This document shows, one piece after another, positions 32,402 through 43,409 of a DNA stretch of 64,000 bases. Below the pieces are notes generated by a model. The model was not told where the DNA came from. It saw nothing but the letters and a program-made list of their open reading frames with translations, and made no database searches. How positions within the stretch are numbered: position 1 is the stretch's first letter; the number at the start of each line of letters is the position of its first letter. Source of the stretch: Theodoxus fluviatilis (lineage: Eukaryota; Mollusca; Gastropoda; Cycloneritida; Neritidae); the NCBI GenBank assembly GCA_034096865.1, contig JAWQFJ010002797.1, positions 197,093 through 261,092 on the forward strand. Direction: 5' to 3'. Made by a program: the position numbers and the translations under genes.

Positions 32402-33541
32402 TTGGTCAGTATGGGAGTGGATCTCAGGACTTACCGTGCACGCATAGGATTGCATGCAGCTCGTGCGGTAGGCCGTACTAAACTCCGGCCAATCAACGCA
32501 ATCGATGATGTCTGCGCTTGCGCGGGAATCTGCAATGCAGCAATTGTACTCGGTCTGGCGGCAGGTCTCATATTGTGTGCACTGGCAAATATGTACACTA
32601 TGCAAACCTGGTATGCATCGGTGCATGGAAAAGACACGGCAACAGTCGTACTTTATGAAGACTACCGCTTTCGAGTGGCATCGAGAGGATATCGAGGAGG
32701 CATGTCAATGCCACTCGCGCAAGGTGATAGAGAAGTAGCCTCGTCTATACTACTGAACCACCACGATTTGTCCTTCTTGCTCATCCTGTCCGGTGCCGTC
32801 GAAGAGAACCCAGGCCCGGGACTGGAGAAGAAAGACATTGATGAAGCAATCGCCTCTCTCAAAGCAGACAACGTACGTAGCCAGCAAGAATCGACGGATA
32901 TGATCCTTGCGGAGATAAGGAAGCTGGGCAAATAAATTGAGAAGGTCGAAGAAAAAATGGAAAGCATAGAAAAAGAACTCAACAACTTGAAGAAAAAGGC
33001 AGAAGTTCAAGAGGCCTTCCTCAACCACGTGGACGACCGACAGGCGGAGATGGCAACAAGGCTGGCAGCCATGGAGGACCAGCTGGAGAAACAAGAGCAA
33101 ACGAGTAGGAGGGTCAACGTCATCTTGTTCAACGTCACCGAGGAGGAGAACGAGCAACCTGAAATCGGCGAGGACCTGTTCCTCGACACGGTGAACGACG
33201 TCCTGCCACGACACCTTCGGAAGGAGGATCTGCGACGGGTACACCGCGTCGGGAAGCCAACTGCCGACACGTCGCGCCCACTTATTGCTACCCTCAACAA
33301 GACGGCCAACAAGATCGTCATTCTACAAGCCCGACAGAAGCCTAGAGAAAAGGGGATAGGGGTTTCAAGCGACAAGACCCCCTTGCAGCGCCGGATGATT
33401 CAGGAGGAGAGAGCAAGAGGAAACTACGCCTATTACAAAGGCGGACAGCTACACGAGAACAGTGGACGGCGGAGTGAGCGAGATCAAGTACAGACCCGGT
33501 CCACAATGAAAGCGTCGGTGCAGAGAGGAAATACCACCTAG
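32402..33541 (+). pseudogene. ORF1 of the non-LTR element: 2A-like peptide, coiled coil, RRM-like domain
   Basis: The ATG at 32411 is within an open frame starting 32402. A hydrophobic stretch (AAIVLGLAAGLILCAL) lies near residue 50. At 32795-32818 AVEENPGP follows LSFLLILSG; the E-x-N-P-G-P core is the signature of 2A peptides, where ribosomes skip a peptide bond between G and P. After it come a Glu/Lys coiled coil (MESIEKELNNLKKKAEVQ) and an L1-ORF1-like RRM with RRVNVILFNVTEEE and RVHRVGKPTADTSRPL. The product would bind element RNA. One in-frame TAA (32933-32935) interrupts the coiled coil; the frame is otherwise intact to TAG at 33539. Confidence 0.8.
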
Positions 33542-33595
33542 GACGAGGGCCGAGGCACTGTCACAGCTACTGTTGTTCCAAAAGGTACTGTTCAA

Positions 33596-36500
33596 TTTTT
33601 GTCATGGAACGTTGGTGGCATATTGTCCAAGTTTGATGATCCCGAGTTCTGTCCTTACCTTATGGAGTTTGATTTTGTTTGTTTAGTTGAAACTTTTGTA
33701 GAATGTTTTGATAGTGTAAGGGTACAAGATTTTACTTGCTTTGTATCCCCTGCTCGAAAGTTGTCTGAGAAGGGGAGGAGATCAGGAGGGGTTGTTTGCT
33801 TTATTAGGGATTGTCTCATTGGATTTGTTGAACAAGTATCGTGCAATTATGATAACTTATTAGCTTTCAAAAAATAAGTAGAAATTTATTTGCCACAAAC
33901 AAAGATGTTTTATTTATATGTACCTACATCCCGCCCGCGGGATCTCCGTATTATAACTTTGTAGAGGAGAGTAACGGTGTTCGTATCCTCGAACAGTGTC
34001 TGTTGCACTTAACAGCTGTTTGTCCAGATTGCCTTCTTGTCGTGTGTGGTGATTTTAACGCTCGCACAGGCAATTGGAACACTGGAACATTGACTGAACT
34101 GGGTAATCCCCGATGTGAGCCTTTGACAAACCGCATTTCTCAAGATCGTGCTGTAAATGATTTTGGACACATGTTACTTTCAGTCTGTTTGGGATTTGAC
34201 CTGCACATAGCTAATGGTTCAGTATCGGGAGATACCGATGGAAAATTTATTTACTTCTCTAATACTGGAAATAGTGTGATTGACTACTTTTTGGTTTCTA
34301 AAGAATTATTTGAATATTGTAGAAACTTGTCTGTAAAGGAAAATGCTTCAACATTTCATCTTAGTTTAGAGTTGAGCGTAGAATGTTGTGGAATTGAATG
34401 TAGGTCTACTGGTGCAAAGTCTTTAACTGTAAGGAAGCTTGTTTGGGATGCCTCCTTATGTGACTGGTTTGCAGCGGGTTTACAAAATAATTCAGAGCAA
34501 CTAGAGGTATATCTTCGAGGGGATACTGATGTTAATACTGTAGCTAACGCTATCACTGAATGCTACATACAAGCTGCAGAACCTCTCAGACAAACGTTTG
34601 TTTGTGGGAAAATACGGCACGGTCAACCCTGGTTTGATAAGGAATGTCATGTAGCAAAACAACGTGTCCGTTCTCTCCTTCGAAGATACATCCGTACCTT
34701 AGGAATGCATGAAAAGAGTGCATATGTTAAACAAAGAAATGATTATAAACTCATGCTGAGAGAAAAGAAAAAGTCATATAGAGGAAAGATTGTCACTACT
34801 CTAGTAGAAAACATTTATGATTCATCTGCATTTTGGTTACATGTCAGAAAGTTAAACTCTAATTCTTTTGTACACTGTTCCATCCCAGGAGAAGTGTGGC
34901 AAGAGCATTTTTGTAATGTGTTTAGACAGACTGATGCTGTTCAACACCTGATTGAATTAGATGTGCTGGAAGTAGTCGTGGATGAGTTATCTCCCCTGGA
35001 TGTTGATGTGACACAGGATGAAGTGAAGAACGCTATAAGAAGGTTGAAATCAAAAAAGGCATCTGGTCATGATGAGATACTACCTGAGATGTTGAAATGT
35101 TCCCTGCAGCTTCTTGTAGCACGCATCACAGATCTTTTCAACGTCATGTTGGACATAGCTATTTTAGTCCCCATTCACAAGCGAGGAGATCCTTCAAACC
35201 CTAATAACTATAGAAGAATTTCTCTTATTAGCTGCTTTAGTAAATTGTTTACCTCTATACTCAGTGACAGAATAACGGAATGGGCAGAAGACAATGGTAT
35301 TATTGGGGAAGAGCAAGCGGGCTTTCGGAGGGGATACTCGACTATTGATAATGTGTTCGTTTTGCACTCAATAATTCAAAGATATTTATCTAGACATAAG
35401 AAATTATATGTTGCATTTGTTGATTTTAGAAAAGCCTTTGACACTGTTAACAGAAGTGTGTTATGGAAAATTCTTGGTCGTTACGGAATGAAAGGGAGGT
35501 TACTCCGGATGCTCCAAGCGATATATTCAGATGTACATAGCAGCGTAAGGAGCAACGGAAACTACAGTGACTCATTTGCATGTGACCGAGGGTTGAGACA
35601 AGGCTGCAAAATGAGCCCGATACTTTTTTCTCTTTTGGTGAATTATGTAGCTAAAGTTGTGATCAAATTTGGAAAACATGGCGTCCAGCTTACGCCAGAC
35701 TCCTCATGTATATACATGTTATTATTTGCTGACGATGTAGCTCTTGTTTCTGACTCAGTGACAGGACTGCAGAACCAGTTGAATAATCTCAGGAAAGCTT
35801 CAGATGCAGTAGGCCTTGAAGTGAATCGTGAAAAAAAACAAAAATATTAGTATTCCGTAATGGAGGATATCTTGCTAAACACGAGAAGTGGTTTTTTGAT
35901 AAAGATGTACTTGAGGTAGTCAACGAATTCAGGTACCTTGGGGCTTTGTTTACATCAAAGTTGTCTTTTAATATGCTACAGTATGATATTGTACAGAGAG
36001 CGAGGGCTGGAATGATTCAAGTTGCTAAATGCTTGAGAAAACTCGAAGGAGCTTCACCTGATGTTTTCTTTAAATTATTTGATGCTCAGGTGCAACCTAT
36101 ACTGCTGTACGCATCGGAGTTGTGGGGTCTGAAAGATTGCTCAACTATAGAAGCTGTACATCTCCAAGCCCTAAAAAGATTACTTAATGTGCCTCCTCAA
36201 GCTCCAAACCTAATTGTATATGGGGAAACTAGCAGACACCCATTGTACATAAATGCTACTGTCCGAGCTATTAAGTATTGGTTGAGACTGTTGAGAATGG
36301 AACCTACCAGATATCCATTGAAAGCGTACAAGATGTTGCTACTTTCTGACAAAGGTGAAAATTGGGCATACATGATTAAGAGACTGTTGTACAGATACGG
36401 TTTTGGAGACGTGTGGGAAACCCAGAATGTACAGAGAGAAAATGAGTTTGTACAAGAGCTAAGGAGTCGACTCAAGCTTGAATACTGCTGTATGTGGTCT

Positions 36501-36779
36501 GATGCTCTTCAGGGAAGTACCAGGTATGCTTTTTATAGATTGTTCAAATCCACCTGGATAAGAGAAAATTATCTGTATGTGTTGGACAAGAAGGTATTTC
36601 GTGATGTATACATTCGTTTCCGCACAGGTTTTAGCAATCTTTTCGTCCACAAATTCAGATATGGAAAAAATGATAATGCTTTTTTGTGTCCAGCTTGCTA
36701 CGAAGCAGAAGAAACTGAAATTCATTTTCTGATGGAATGTCCATTACATGAGGATCTGAGGCAAAGGTTTATTGGTTAA
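33596..36779 (+). pseudogene. ORF2 of the non-LTR element: APE endonuclease, reverse transcriptase, zinc motif
   Basis: Endonuclease motifs: FLSWNVGG (Asn), CLVETF (Glu), RRSGGVVCFI and VVCGDFNARTGNW (Asp/Asn). The final S-D-H position reads TFHLSL, so its Asp is lost. RT motifs follow: LVPIHKRGDPSNPNNYRRIS, EQAGFRRGYSTIDNVF, FVDFRKAFDTVNRSVLW, GLRQGCKMSPILFSLL and the catalytic FADDVALVSDS. The C-terminal end has CPACYEAEETEIHFLMECP, a CCHC-like motif of LINE ORF2. A frameshift lies at 33875-33960 in the endonuclease and another in an A8 run near 35831. The junction LFNVMLDIAILVPIHK looks about ten residues short compared with relatives. Confidence 0.85.
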
Positions 36780-36984
36780 TGGATAAATATAGCAAATGTT
36801 GATGCCCAATTTATTCTGTCAATCCAGGAGATAAAAGCTGTACGACAGATTGCTATGTACTTATACCATTCTTTCAAGAGAAGACAAGATGCAAGTTAGT
36901 ATTGCTGTGGCCGACGAAGCCTATTACTGTGATTAAGTTGTGATGGGCCGGTGGCCCAACAAAAATAAAATGTTCGTTCGTTCG

Positions 36985-37141
36985 TTCGTTCATTCTTTCT
37001 CTGTCTCTCTCTCTGTCTCTCTATCTCCGTCTCTCTCTCTCTGTCTCTCTCAGACCTCTATCTCTCTCTCAGTCTCTCTCAGACCTCTCTATCAGGCATA
37101 TCTCTCTCAGGCATTTCTCTCTCTCTGTCTGCCTCTCTCAG

Positions 37142-37188
<47 letters not shown>

Positions 37189-37241
37189 CCTCTCTCTCTC
37201 TCCGTCTCTCTCTCCGTCTCTCTCTCTGTCTCTCTCTCGGG

Positions 37242-37323
<82 letters not shown>

Positions 37324-37402
37324 ACCTCTCTCTCTCAGGCATCTCTCTCTGTCTCTCTCTCTCTGTCTCTCTCTCTGTCTCTCTCTCTGTGTCTCTCTCT
37401 CA

Positions 37403-37433
<31 letters not shown>

Positions 37434-37458
37434 GCTCTCGCTCTCCCTCTCTCCTCCC
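36985..37458. repeat. (CT)n array at the 3' end of the non-LTR element
   Basis: CTCTCTGT-type pyrimidine array that begins where the (TTCG)n tail ends, with the same CAGACCTCTATC and CAGGCATCTCTC words as the 27.6-29.7 kb array. Ser/Leu ORFs are artefacts. Confidence 0.9.
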
Positions 37459-38479
37459 TAGCATGTACTCTCTGATGTTATTTCGTGGCATTAGGCAGAT
37501 GTGAATTAACTTTCTAACCAGATGCTAGCAGCGGCATGTATATATTTCTCATGAATCTACCTTAAAATGCTGAGAATGTGAGGAGACCTACATCTTCCAA
37601 ACAGTGGCAGTGGTCTGTCATCCCGTGGGAATGAGCACACGCTCCAGTAGTGCAATCAGTTCAATCTAAGCTTATTCTTATTTCCTCCTGGCATTACAGG
37701 CACTGAATATAAATAAGTAGGCTTTCCGTTACTCAGGACAGACTGGACATAGTCGAAATAAACACATCCGTTTGACCCTGCATGCCTCGATTCACCCAGT
37801 GGGCAGCGCTGAATACTCTATGTTATATAGAGGAAGAGTTAATGCCCTTGAGACTAATGCGCCCACCGCTCTTTATTTGACTATTTCGAGGCGGGGTGAA
37901 CCATCTTACTATACACGATCTAGGGTAGGAGCGTTCACAAGACAGTCAGGTGGGGTACTGAGAATCTTTCTCCACAGGTGATCAGAATGTCTGGCTTCAG
38001 GCAAAGATGGAAAATGGTTAAACCGGCATCTGCCAAACTACTTCAAACGACGTCATACTCGTATGATCTAGAATCTTCACAACACTTGCATATAGGAAAC
38101 CTACTGGACATTCATTCTTGTTATTTATTTGTGGCGCCTTGGCGGAACGAGACTGTGTACTATCGACAAGTTGGCGGGTGAAATTGTTTTGCGCTGTTTC
38201 CCTCCGTCCCCCTTTGCGTGATTGTTAAAGACGAACTGTGAAATAGACTTCACTTATTCCTGCCCAATCAGCTCTATGGTCATGAACCTTCAGTAGACTA
38301 CAGGGTCTGTCACACTGTAAACTTCATCCACCATACGCCACTATAACGTGATGCAGAAGATGCAGGGGCTTCTGAAAAACGTAACTCATTCTATGCCGCT
38401 ATCAATTGAGATGGAAGGAATTTGAATTCAACGGACTTTAAAAATGTTTGTTATATTTCTGCTTGGTACAAAACCTGAA
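37459..38479. other. Non-coding, nothing recognised
   Basis: Mixed-composition DNA between two mobile elements. Short ORFs at 37772-38181 show no motif. No splice-bounded exon could be supported. Confidence 0.45.
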
Positions 38480-38554
38480 CAACGAAAGTAGTTATGCACT
38501 TAGCGCTACACCCTCATTAATTAACACTTTTAATTAGCTGACTGTTCGCTTTTT

Positions 38555-39755
38555 GACTCACATGCGAAGCAAAAGTGAGTCTATGTACTCACCTGTGTCG
38601 TCCGTCCGGGCGTCCGGGCGTCCGGGCGTCTGGGCGTCCGGCCGTCTGGGCGTCCGTGAAAAACTTTAACGTTGGATTTTTCTCGGAGACTATTAAGTAT
38701 ATCAACACTCAATTTGGTATGATGGTGTATGATGACAAGGCGTCAAAAACATACATAGTGAATTGACCTTGCTTCAAGGTCAAGGTCGCAGGGGCCATAA
38801 ATGTTGTCTAAAAACAGCCATTTTCACATTTTCCTAATTTTCTTATAAGCTTTTAAGATTGGATACCCGACCTATATATGGTGTATAGGGCAATGTAATC
38901 CCTATCTTTTGATACCAGCTTGTTTGACCTTGCTTCAAGGTCAAGGTCACAGGAGCTCTTTAAAGTTGGATTGTATACATATTTTGAAGTGACCTTGACC
39001 CTGAACTATGAAAGATAACTTTTTAAAACTCCATAGCATTGTAGTACACATGTTATACTTTTATAATAGGTCACCTGTGTTGTCCGTCTGGGCGTCCAGG
39101 CGTCCGTCCGGGCGTCCGGGCAGACCGGGCGTCCGGGCATCCTTTAATCAGTTAAAAACTTTAACATTGGATTTTTCTCGGAGACTATTAAGTCTATCAA
39201 CACCCAATTCTGCATTATAGTGTAGGATGACAAGGCGTACAAAAACATACACAGTGACCTGACCTTGTTTTAAGGTCAAGGTCACAGAAAGTCTTTAAAG
39301 TTGGATTGTATACATATTTTGAAGTGACCTTGACCCTGAACTATGGAAGATAACTCTTCCAAACTTCATAACTTTGTAGTATACATGATATACTTTCATT
39401 ATGAGACACATTTGGTCACATATCGTCAAGGTCACTTTGACCCTTATGAAATGTGACCAAAATGGGGTAGTGAACCACTAAAAGTGACCGTATCTCATGG
39501 TAGAAAGTGCCAATAAGCACCATTGTGCTTTATATGTCTTGAATTAACAGCTTTGTGTTGCATGACCTTGGATGACCTTGACCTTGGTTCAAGGTCACAT
39601 GTATTTTGGTAGGAAAAATGTGTAAAGCAGTTCTTAGTGTATGATGTCATTGCTAGGCTTAGTTGTTTGACCTTGGCCTTGAAGGTCACCTGAAGGTCAA
39701 GGTCATGTAAAGGTCAAGGTCAAACATGTGAGTCGTATGGGCTTTGCCCATCTTG
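38555..39755 (+). mobile_element. Non-autonomous Helentron-like (HINE) element rich in AGGTCA half-sites
   Basis: The 5' end is GACTCACATG; its exact complement CATGTGAGTC lies at 39725-39734, inboard of a hairpin (ATGGGC TTT GCCCAT, 39737-39751) and the terminal CTTG. The insertion sits between two T residues of the Polinton TIR. Asymmetric short inverted repeats, a 3' hairpin and T|T insertion are the published traits of Helentrons/Helitron2. The inside has GGCGTCCGG minisatellites (38600-38655, 39080-39140), a partly duplicated unit of about 480 bp and many AGGTCA/TGACCT words. There is no Rep/helicase gene, so it is non-autonomous. Confidence 0.65.
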
Positions 39756-40220
39756 TTTTATTTATTTGGCAGGCTAATGACTTTTTTTTAATCTGAGGAG
39801 GAGGCAGGGAGGGAACGAGAGAGACAGGCTGCCCATGCCAGGCATGGCTGCTTGCACGAGCTGCAAGCAAGCTTTGCCAGCCTGTAAAAGCAATATTCCA
39901 GTCAGGTGTGTCTCTGAGAGACCTGAACACCCCTTCTAATTACTTTTGATGAAATATCCTCACAGTTAAAGGGACATAACTCTCTTAGCATGTTAAAATT
40001 GATGGCCATGGCAGTGTCACGGTCATTCGACCTAATTCTTTGACTGAGATGGCATACGGAGTGCCACGCATCGCCATCCAGTGCCATGCACTCACCTCCC
40101 CCAATCTGTGTGTGCAGAGCCTCGCCCTGCAGCCAAGGCAAAAAAATCAATATCCCCAGCTGCTCTGTTGCTGCAGGCGTGTGCTCTGTTTGTGCTCTCT
40201 CTGTTTCTGTGTCTCTGTTT

Positions 40221-40227
40221 CTATCCA

Positions 40228-40281
<54 letters not shown>

Positions 40282-40370
40282 CGTCCGTCCGTCCGTCCGT
40301 CCGTCCGTCCGTCCGTCCGTCCGTCTGTCTGTCTGTGTCTCTGTCTCTCCTTCTTTCTCACACACATACA

Positions 40371-40440
<70 letters not shown>
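40221..40440. repeat. TIR microsatellites (CTGT)n(CCGT)n and (CA)n
   Basis: Tetranucleotide CTGT repeats grade into CCGT (40262-40325) and back to CTGT, followed by (CA)n at 40373-40440. The right TIR has the mirrored but shorter (TG)n at 57299-57350 and (CAGA)n at 57379-57421. Several long ORFs here are artefacts. Confidence 0.9.
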
Positions 40441-40443
<3 letters not shown>

Positions 40444-40868
40444 TGTTGAGGTTTTGTAAGCACACAAATGACAAACACCGGGAAATTCTCGTTTAAGGCA
40501 CTCTATCAGGCAGGGAGTAATGCACAAGACTTGCATTATTGACTGGTTTTTATTGATCGGGTTTTATTGATCCATGGCCAGGTGAGCCAGGGAATCCATC
40601 TCTATCTAATGTGTTAAAGCCTAATGGCGCTGGGATTTTAAGTCACAGCACTGGTGCACTGAAGAAGCTTTGAAAGCAGAAACAATGTAAATTTCACTCT
40701 GGATTCCTACAAGGTAAGTGACAAACCTTTACTTAATTTGCTTTGCTAAGTTTTGTAATATCTTTGAGAGGCATCCAGCTGTTGAACTTGGAAGCATAGC
40801 CTCGCCATTTTACATATGCCTTTTTATTTGAGATCTTTTCTTAATACCTTTTCAATTCAAAACACAGT

Positions 40869-41701
40869 TTATGATGATTTCTGCAGCTCTTGAGTATAAA
40901 AGGTTCCATCTACTGCCTCGCCATTCATGTCTTCTACTTTGTAAGTTAAAGGAATTGTTTTCTGAATTGATTTAATTCTAAACAACTCCTCTGTCCAGTT
41001 AGGTGTATACCCTTTCTCAAATGCTTTCTTTTGTTTGGAAATTCTAACAAGATCGCCTACTCTGAATTTTGCTTTCAACCCTATTACCTGCTTATTCTGC
41101 AAGGCAAGGTACACCTCTCGTTCATTTCTTTCTTTTGATGCTTGCGACGGCGACATACCTAGAGATCTATGAACTATTTTATTGTAATTATCAATCATAT
41201 CAGGTAAAATATCAATATATTTGTATGTATTGTTGGCAGTGAAATACTTCCACATATGTGATTTCAATGTACGGTTAAATCTCTTCACAAAAACTGCTTT
41301 ACCTTCATTGAATGTGTGGTTCTTGCCAATCTGGTGGTTTTTGAGAAAGCTCCTGAATGTTCTGTTTAAACATTCTGTGCCCTGATAAACCCAGAGGAAG
41401 TCAGGCTTTCTTCCCCATTTCAAAATGTTTTTAAAAGCTTGAACTATTTCAGTCCATGTTTTTTACTTGATAGCCACACTCCATGCAAATTTACTGAATA
41501 CATCAATGACGTTTAAGATATATTTGATTCTCTTGTTTTGCTTGCTGAAGGCTTGCATCTCAACAAGATCTGCACTCCAAATATTGTGAAAACAATTGAA
41601 ATAACTTGGCGTTGAGGAAACGTTCTTCTGATTGGTCTATGAAATTCCTCAACTAGTTCATCAGTCCATTTTGTCAACGCTTTTTCGGTTTCCCAGCCCA
41701 A
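40869..41701 (-). pseudogene. Polinton integrase (copy B)
   Basis: A retroviral-type DDE integrase. The N-terminal part (41513-41701) contains DELVEEFHRPIRR; the core shows WSADLV and IDVFSKFAWSVAIK before a stop at about 41465. The main open piece is 40869-41423. There the second catalytic Asp is Tyr (VYQGTEC, against VDQGTEF in copy A) and the catalytic Glu is Lys (VKRFNRTLK, against VERFNLTLK). The C-terminal SH3-like part reads FRVGDLVRISKQKKAFEKG. Two of three catalytic acids are therefore lost. It is the outermost gene next to the left TIR and its start overlaps the PLA2-like ORF. Confidence 0.85.
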
Positions 41702-42120
41702 TCTTATGTTTCAAACTAATCAGTGGCCTGACTACTAATGCCTTGGCAGCTTTCTCACCCAAAGTCTTGCCAGTGTGTTTTGATAACTGCTGTAGCATTA
41801 CTGCATCAGCCTGTTTTTTGTCTCCATAAGTGTATGCTTTATGATGTTGTTTACAGATTTCATCAAGTTCATTTACTGGTGGACCATTGTCTAATGGATT
41901 GCCAGGACCACAGTAGTTGTAACCAGGTAAAGTTAATCCTTTCTTTGGTAACAGAGGTAAAATGGCTTTGTGAATGTCTATTGCACCTCCTTCCTTTTGA
42001 GGCAAGAATTTTGTTTTTCTAGAACCACAAACAGAACACAGTGATCTAGCTATTTTCTTACCATTAGTATTGTTCCTAAAGTGACATTTTTAGAATATGT
42101 AACTGCTTTTCACTTCAGAC
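41661..42120 (-). CDS. Zinc-ribbon/PLA2-like protein (Polinton copy B)
   Basis: The open frame 41661-42005 begins MPQKEGG, but upstream CSVCGS and a diverged first CxxC region suggest a longer original protein with an N-terminal zinc ribbon. The PLA2-like core has YNYCGPGN (calcium loop), but the catalytic pair is HH (CKQHHKAY) instead of HD. The C-terminal part is basic and helical. PLA2 domains of this type open endosomal membranes in parvoviruses; a comparable role in Polinton particles is inference. With the Asp replaced, enzyme activity is unlikely. Confidence 0.7.
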
Positions 42121-42254
42121 TATATTATTTCATATCTATATATACTTTACAAACTTTTTGCATAATCATTGATTATACTTCTATTTACTAAGCTAGGCCT
42201 GAGGGAAAATTGGAGTAAGATTTCCATAGGTGTTTTTCCCATTGTCCGTTTTTT

Positions 42255-42512
42255 TTATATGTAATACACACAGTAATAACCACACATGATAGAATCCAGG
42301 TTCTGAAGTTGAGCTGCATTAAACACAATTTCATTTTTGCATTTTCTAATGTATTTTACAACCACATCAGGTGGATGAACAATGAATGGGTCAAAATATT
42401 CATACTTGTTAGAAATTGTGTATATTGCAACCCAGTGTGTGCAAGACCCAGCAAAGTAGTCTTGCAGATTAATGAACATGCATTCATTTTTAGCAGGTTT
42501 AACTGGTAACAT
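42255..42512 (-). pseudogene. Adenain-like protease (Polinton copy B)
   Basis: It starts MLPVKPAKNECMFINLQDYF and contains THWVAIYT (catalytic His), NAAQLQNLD and SIMCGYYC (catalytic Cys). The frame ends at TAA after YYCVYYI, about 15-18 codons earlier than copy A, so the C-terminus is lost; the catalytic residues themselves remain. In adenovirus-like systems this enzyme processes capsid proteins during maturation. An alternative overlapping frame (42356-42559) is a shadow. Confidence 0.75.
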
Positions 42513-42589
42513 GTCTTTGGAAAAGGTTCCTCTGTAGTTATTTTTACTGACTTTAACATATGATCAATGTCATAATTATTTAATGGGTT

Positions 42590-42840
42590 CCAGGGAGGAC
42601 CCCACCTCTGGCTGCCCGAGTTCCTGGCAGGACCAACCCATTTGCTGTCTTTTTCTTAATCCTTTACCCAAAAGACTGGGTAGAATAGACACTGCAAGAC
42701 AGGCAAGAAGCATAGGCCAGAAACCTCCCACCTTACTCATTTGAGCTTTAGACATAGTTAGGTCAAGTCCTTTATCCAGTTTTTGTGCTGACTTATTTTT
42801 GCAATTTGTCTGTCTGTTAGAATTAACTTGTCTGTACCAG
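42590..42840 (-). pseudogene. Small hydrophobic virion-type peptide gene (Polinton copy B)
   Basis: One frame reads LTDRQIAKISQHKNWIKDL; the next, shifted by a frameshift, reads MSKAQMSKVGGFWPMLLACL followed by a SILPSLLGKGLRKR-type basic end. The hydrophobic Gly-rich segment followed by arginines suggests a membrane-active or DNA-binding minor virion peptide. It is paralogous in pattern (SKxQ..K.GGF) to the peptide at 43016-43276. The start of copy A in this window corresponds to the downstream end of this gene. Confidence 0.5.
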
Positions 42841-43015
42841 TGAGTTGACTAGAGCCAAGTCTAAGGTTTACACCAGGTTTTTTTTATTCAAAGCCTCAGC
42901 TATCTTTATCTTTTGATTTGTAATAAGGCTAATTGAATATTCTGAATACATTTATATAATCTTATATTATATTTACAGAAGTGCTCCAATTATGGGGATG
43001 CTATTGAAGAGGGAA

Positions 43016-43384
43016 TTAGGTCTCAGAAGAAGCCCTTTTTCTCATTGCCTTGCTTGTGGCCCCATGACTCGCTCCTGAGGCTGCAGCTAATCCCAATGGT
43101 AAGACACTTTTAAGAATAGTGGGTCCAACCCTAGCAATGAGTGAAGCAAGAGCACTCAGAAACCCACCCTGTTTTTCCACTTGAGTTTTGGACAGCTTTA
43201 AAGTGACTGCTTTTTTACTTTTTCTTAGGTTGCCAATCTGTGTTTGTGTAAGTCCTAGTGCATTTGCACCACCCATTTATGATTTGTTCATTGAAATAGA
43301 CACACCAGTCTTATTTAGGTATGCCTTTTTAATTGCTTCTCTTTGAGCATTAGTTAAGTGAAATCCTACACCTTTGTAAAACAT
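43016..43384 (-). pseudogene. Second small hydrophobic virion-type peptide (Polinton copy B)
   Basis: 43289-43384 reads from MFYKGVGFHLTNAQREAIKK to a stop; 43016-43276 then reads MGGANALGLTQTQIGNLRKS and continues through LKLSKTQVEKQGGF, an Ala/Leu-rich helix (LASLIARVGPTILKSVLPLGL) and a RKRASS end. Adintovirus-type elements encode comparable short hydrophobic proteins near the protease. Whether the two frames were one gene or two is unclear. Function unknown; membrane disruption during entry is a reasonable inference from the amphipathic segment. Confidence 0.5.
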
Positions 43385-43409
43385 TTTACAAACGTACAAT
43401 TTAATAAAT

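Larger units (their letters stand above)
31970..36980 (+). mobile_element. APE-type non-LTR retrotransposon with 2A-like ORF1
   Basis: Tandem 5' monomers are followed by ORF1 (2A-like motif, coiled coil, RRM-like domain), ORF2 (endonuclease, reverse transcriptase, C-terminal zinc motif) and a 3' UTR ending in AATAAAATG plus (TTCG)n at 36965-36990. Both ORFs carry a few lesions only, so the copy is fairly young. Clade assignment was not possible by eye; the two-ORF APE architecture fits the I/Jockey/CR1 assemblage, while ORF1 resembles L1-type ORF1. 2A-like sequences are documented in APE-type non-LTR elements of several clades. The 5' end is uncertain. Confidence 0.8.
38480..40640. repeat. 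Left TIR of Polinton copy B (split by a 1.2-kb insertion)
   Basis: The outer piece 38480-38554 (GTAGTTATGCACTTAGCG..CTCATTAATTAACACTTTT, then TAGCTGACTGTTCGCTTTTT) and inner piece 39756-40640 (GGCAGGCTAATGAC to GTGTTAAAGCC) together match the complement of 57105-57985. The insertion between them is the Helentron-like element. Microsatellites occupy 40221-40440. No genes lie in the TIR. Confidence 0.85.
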
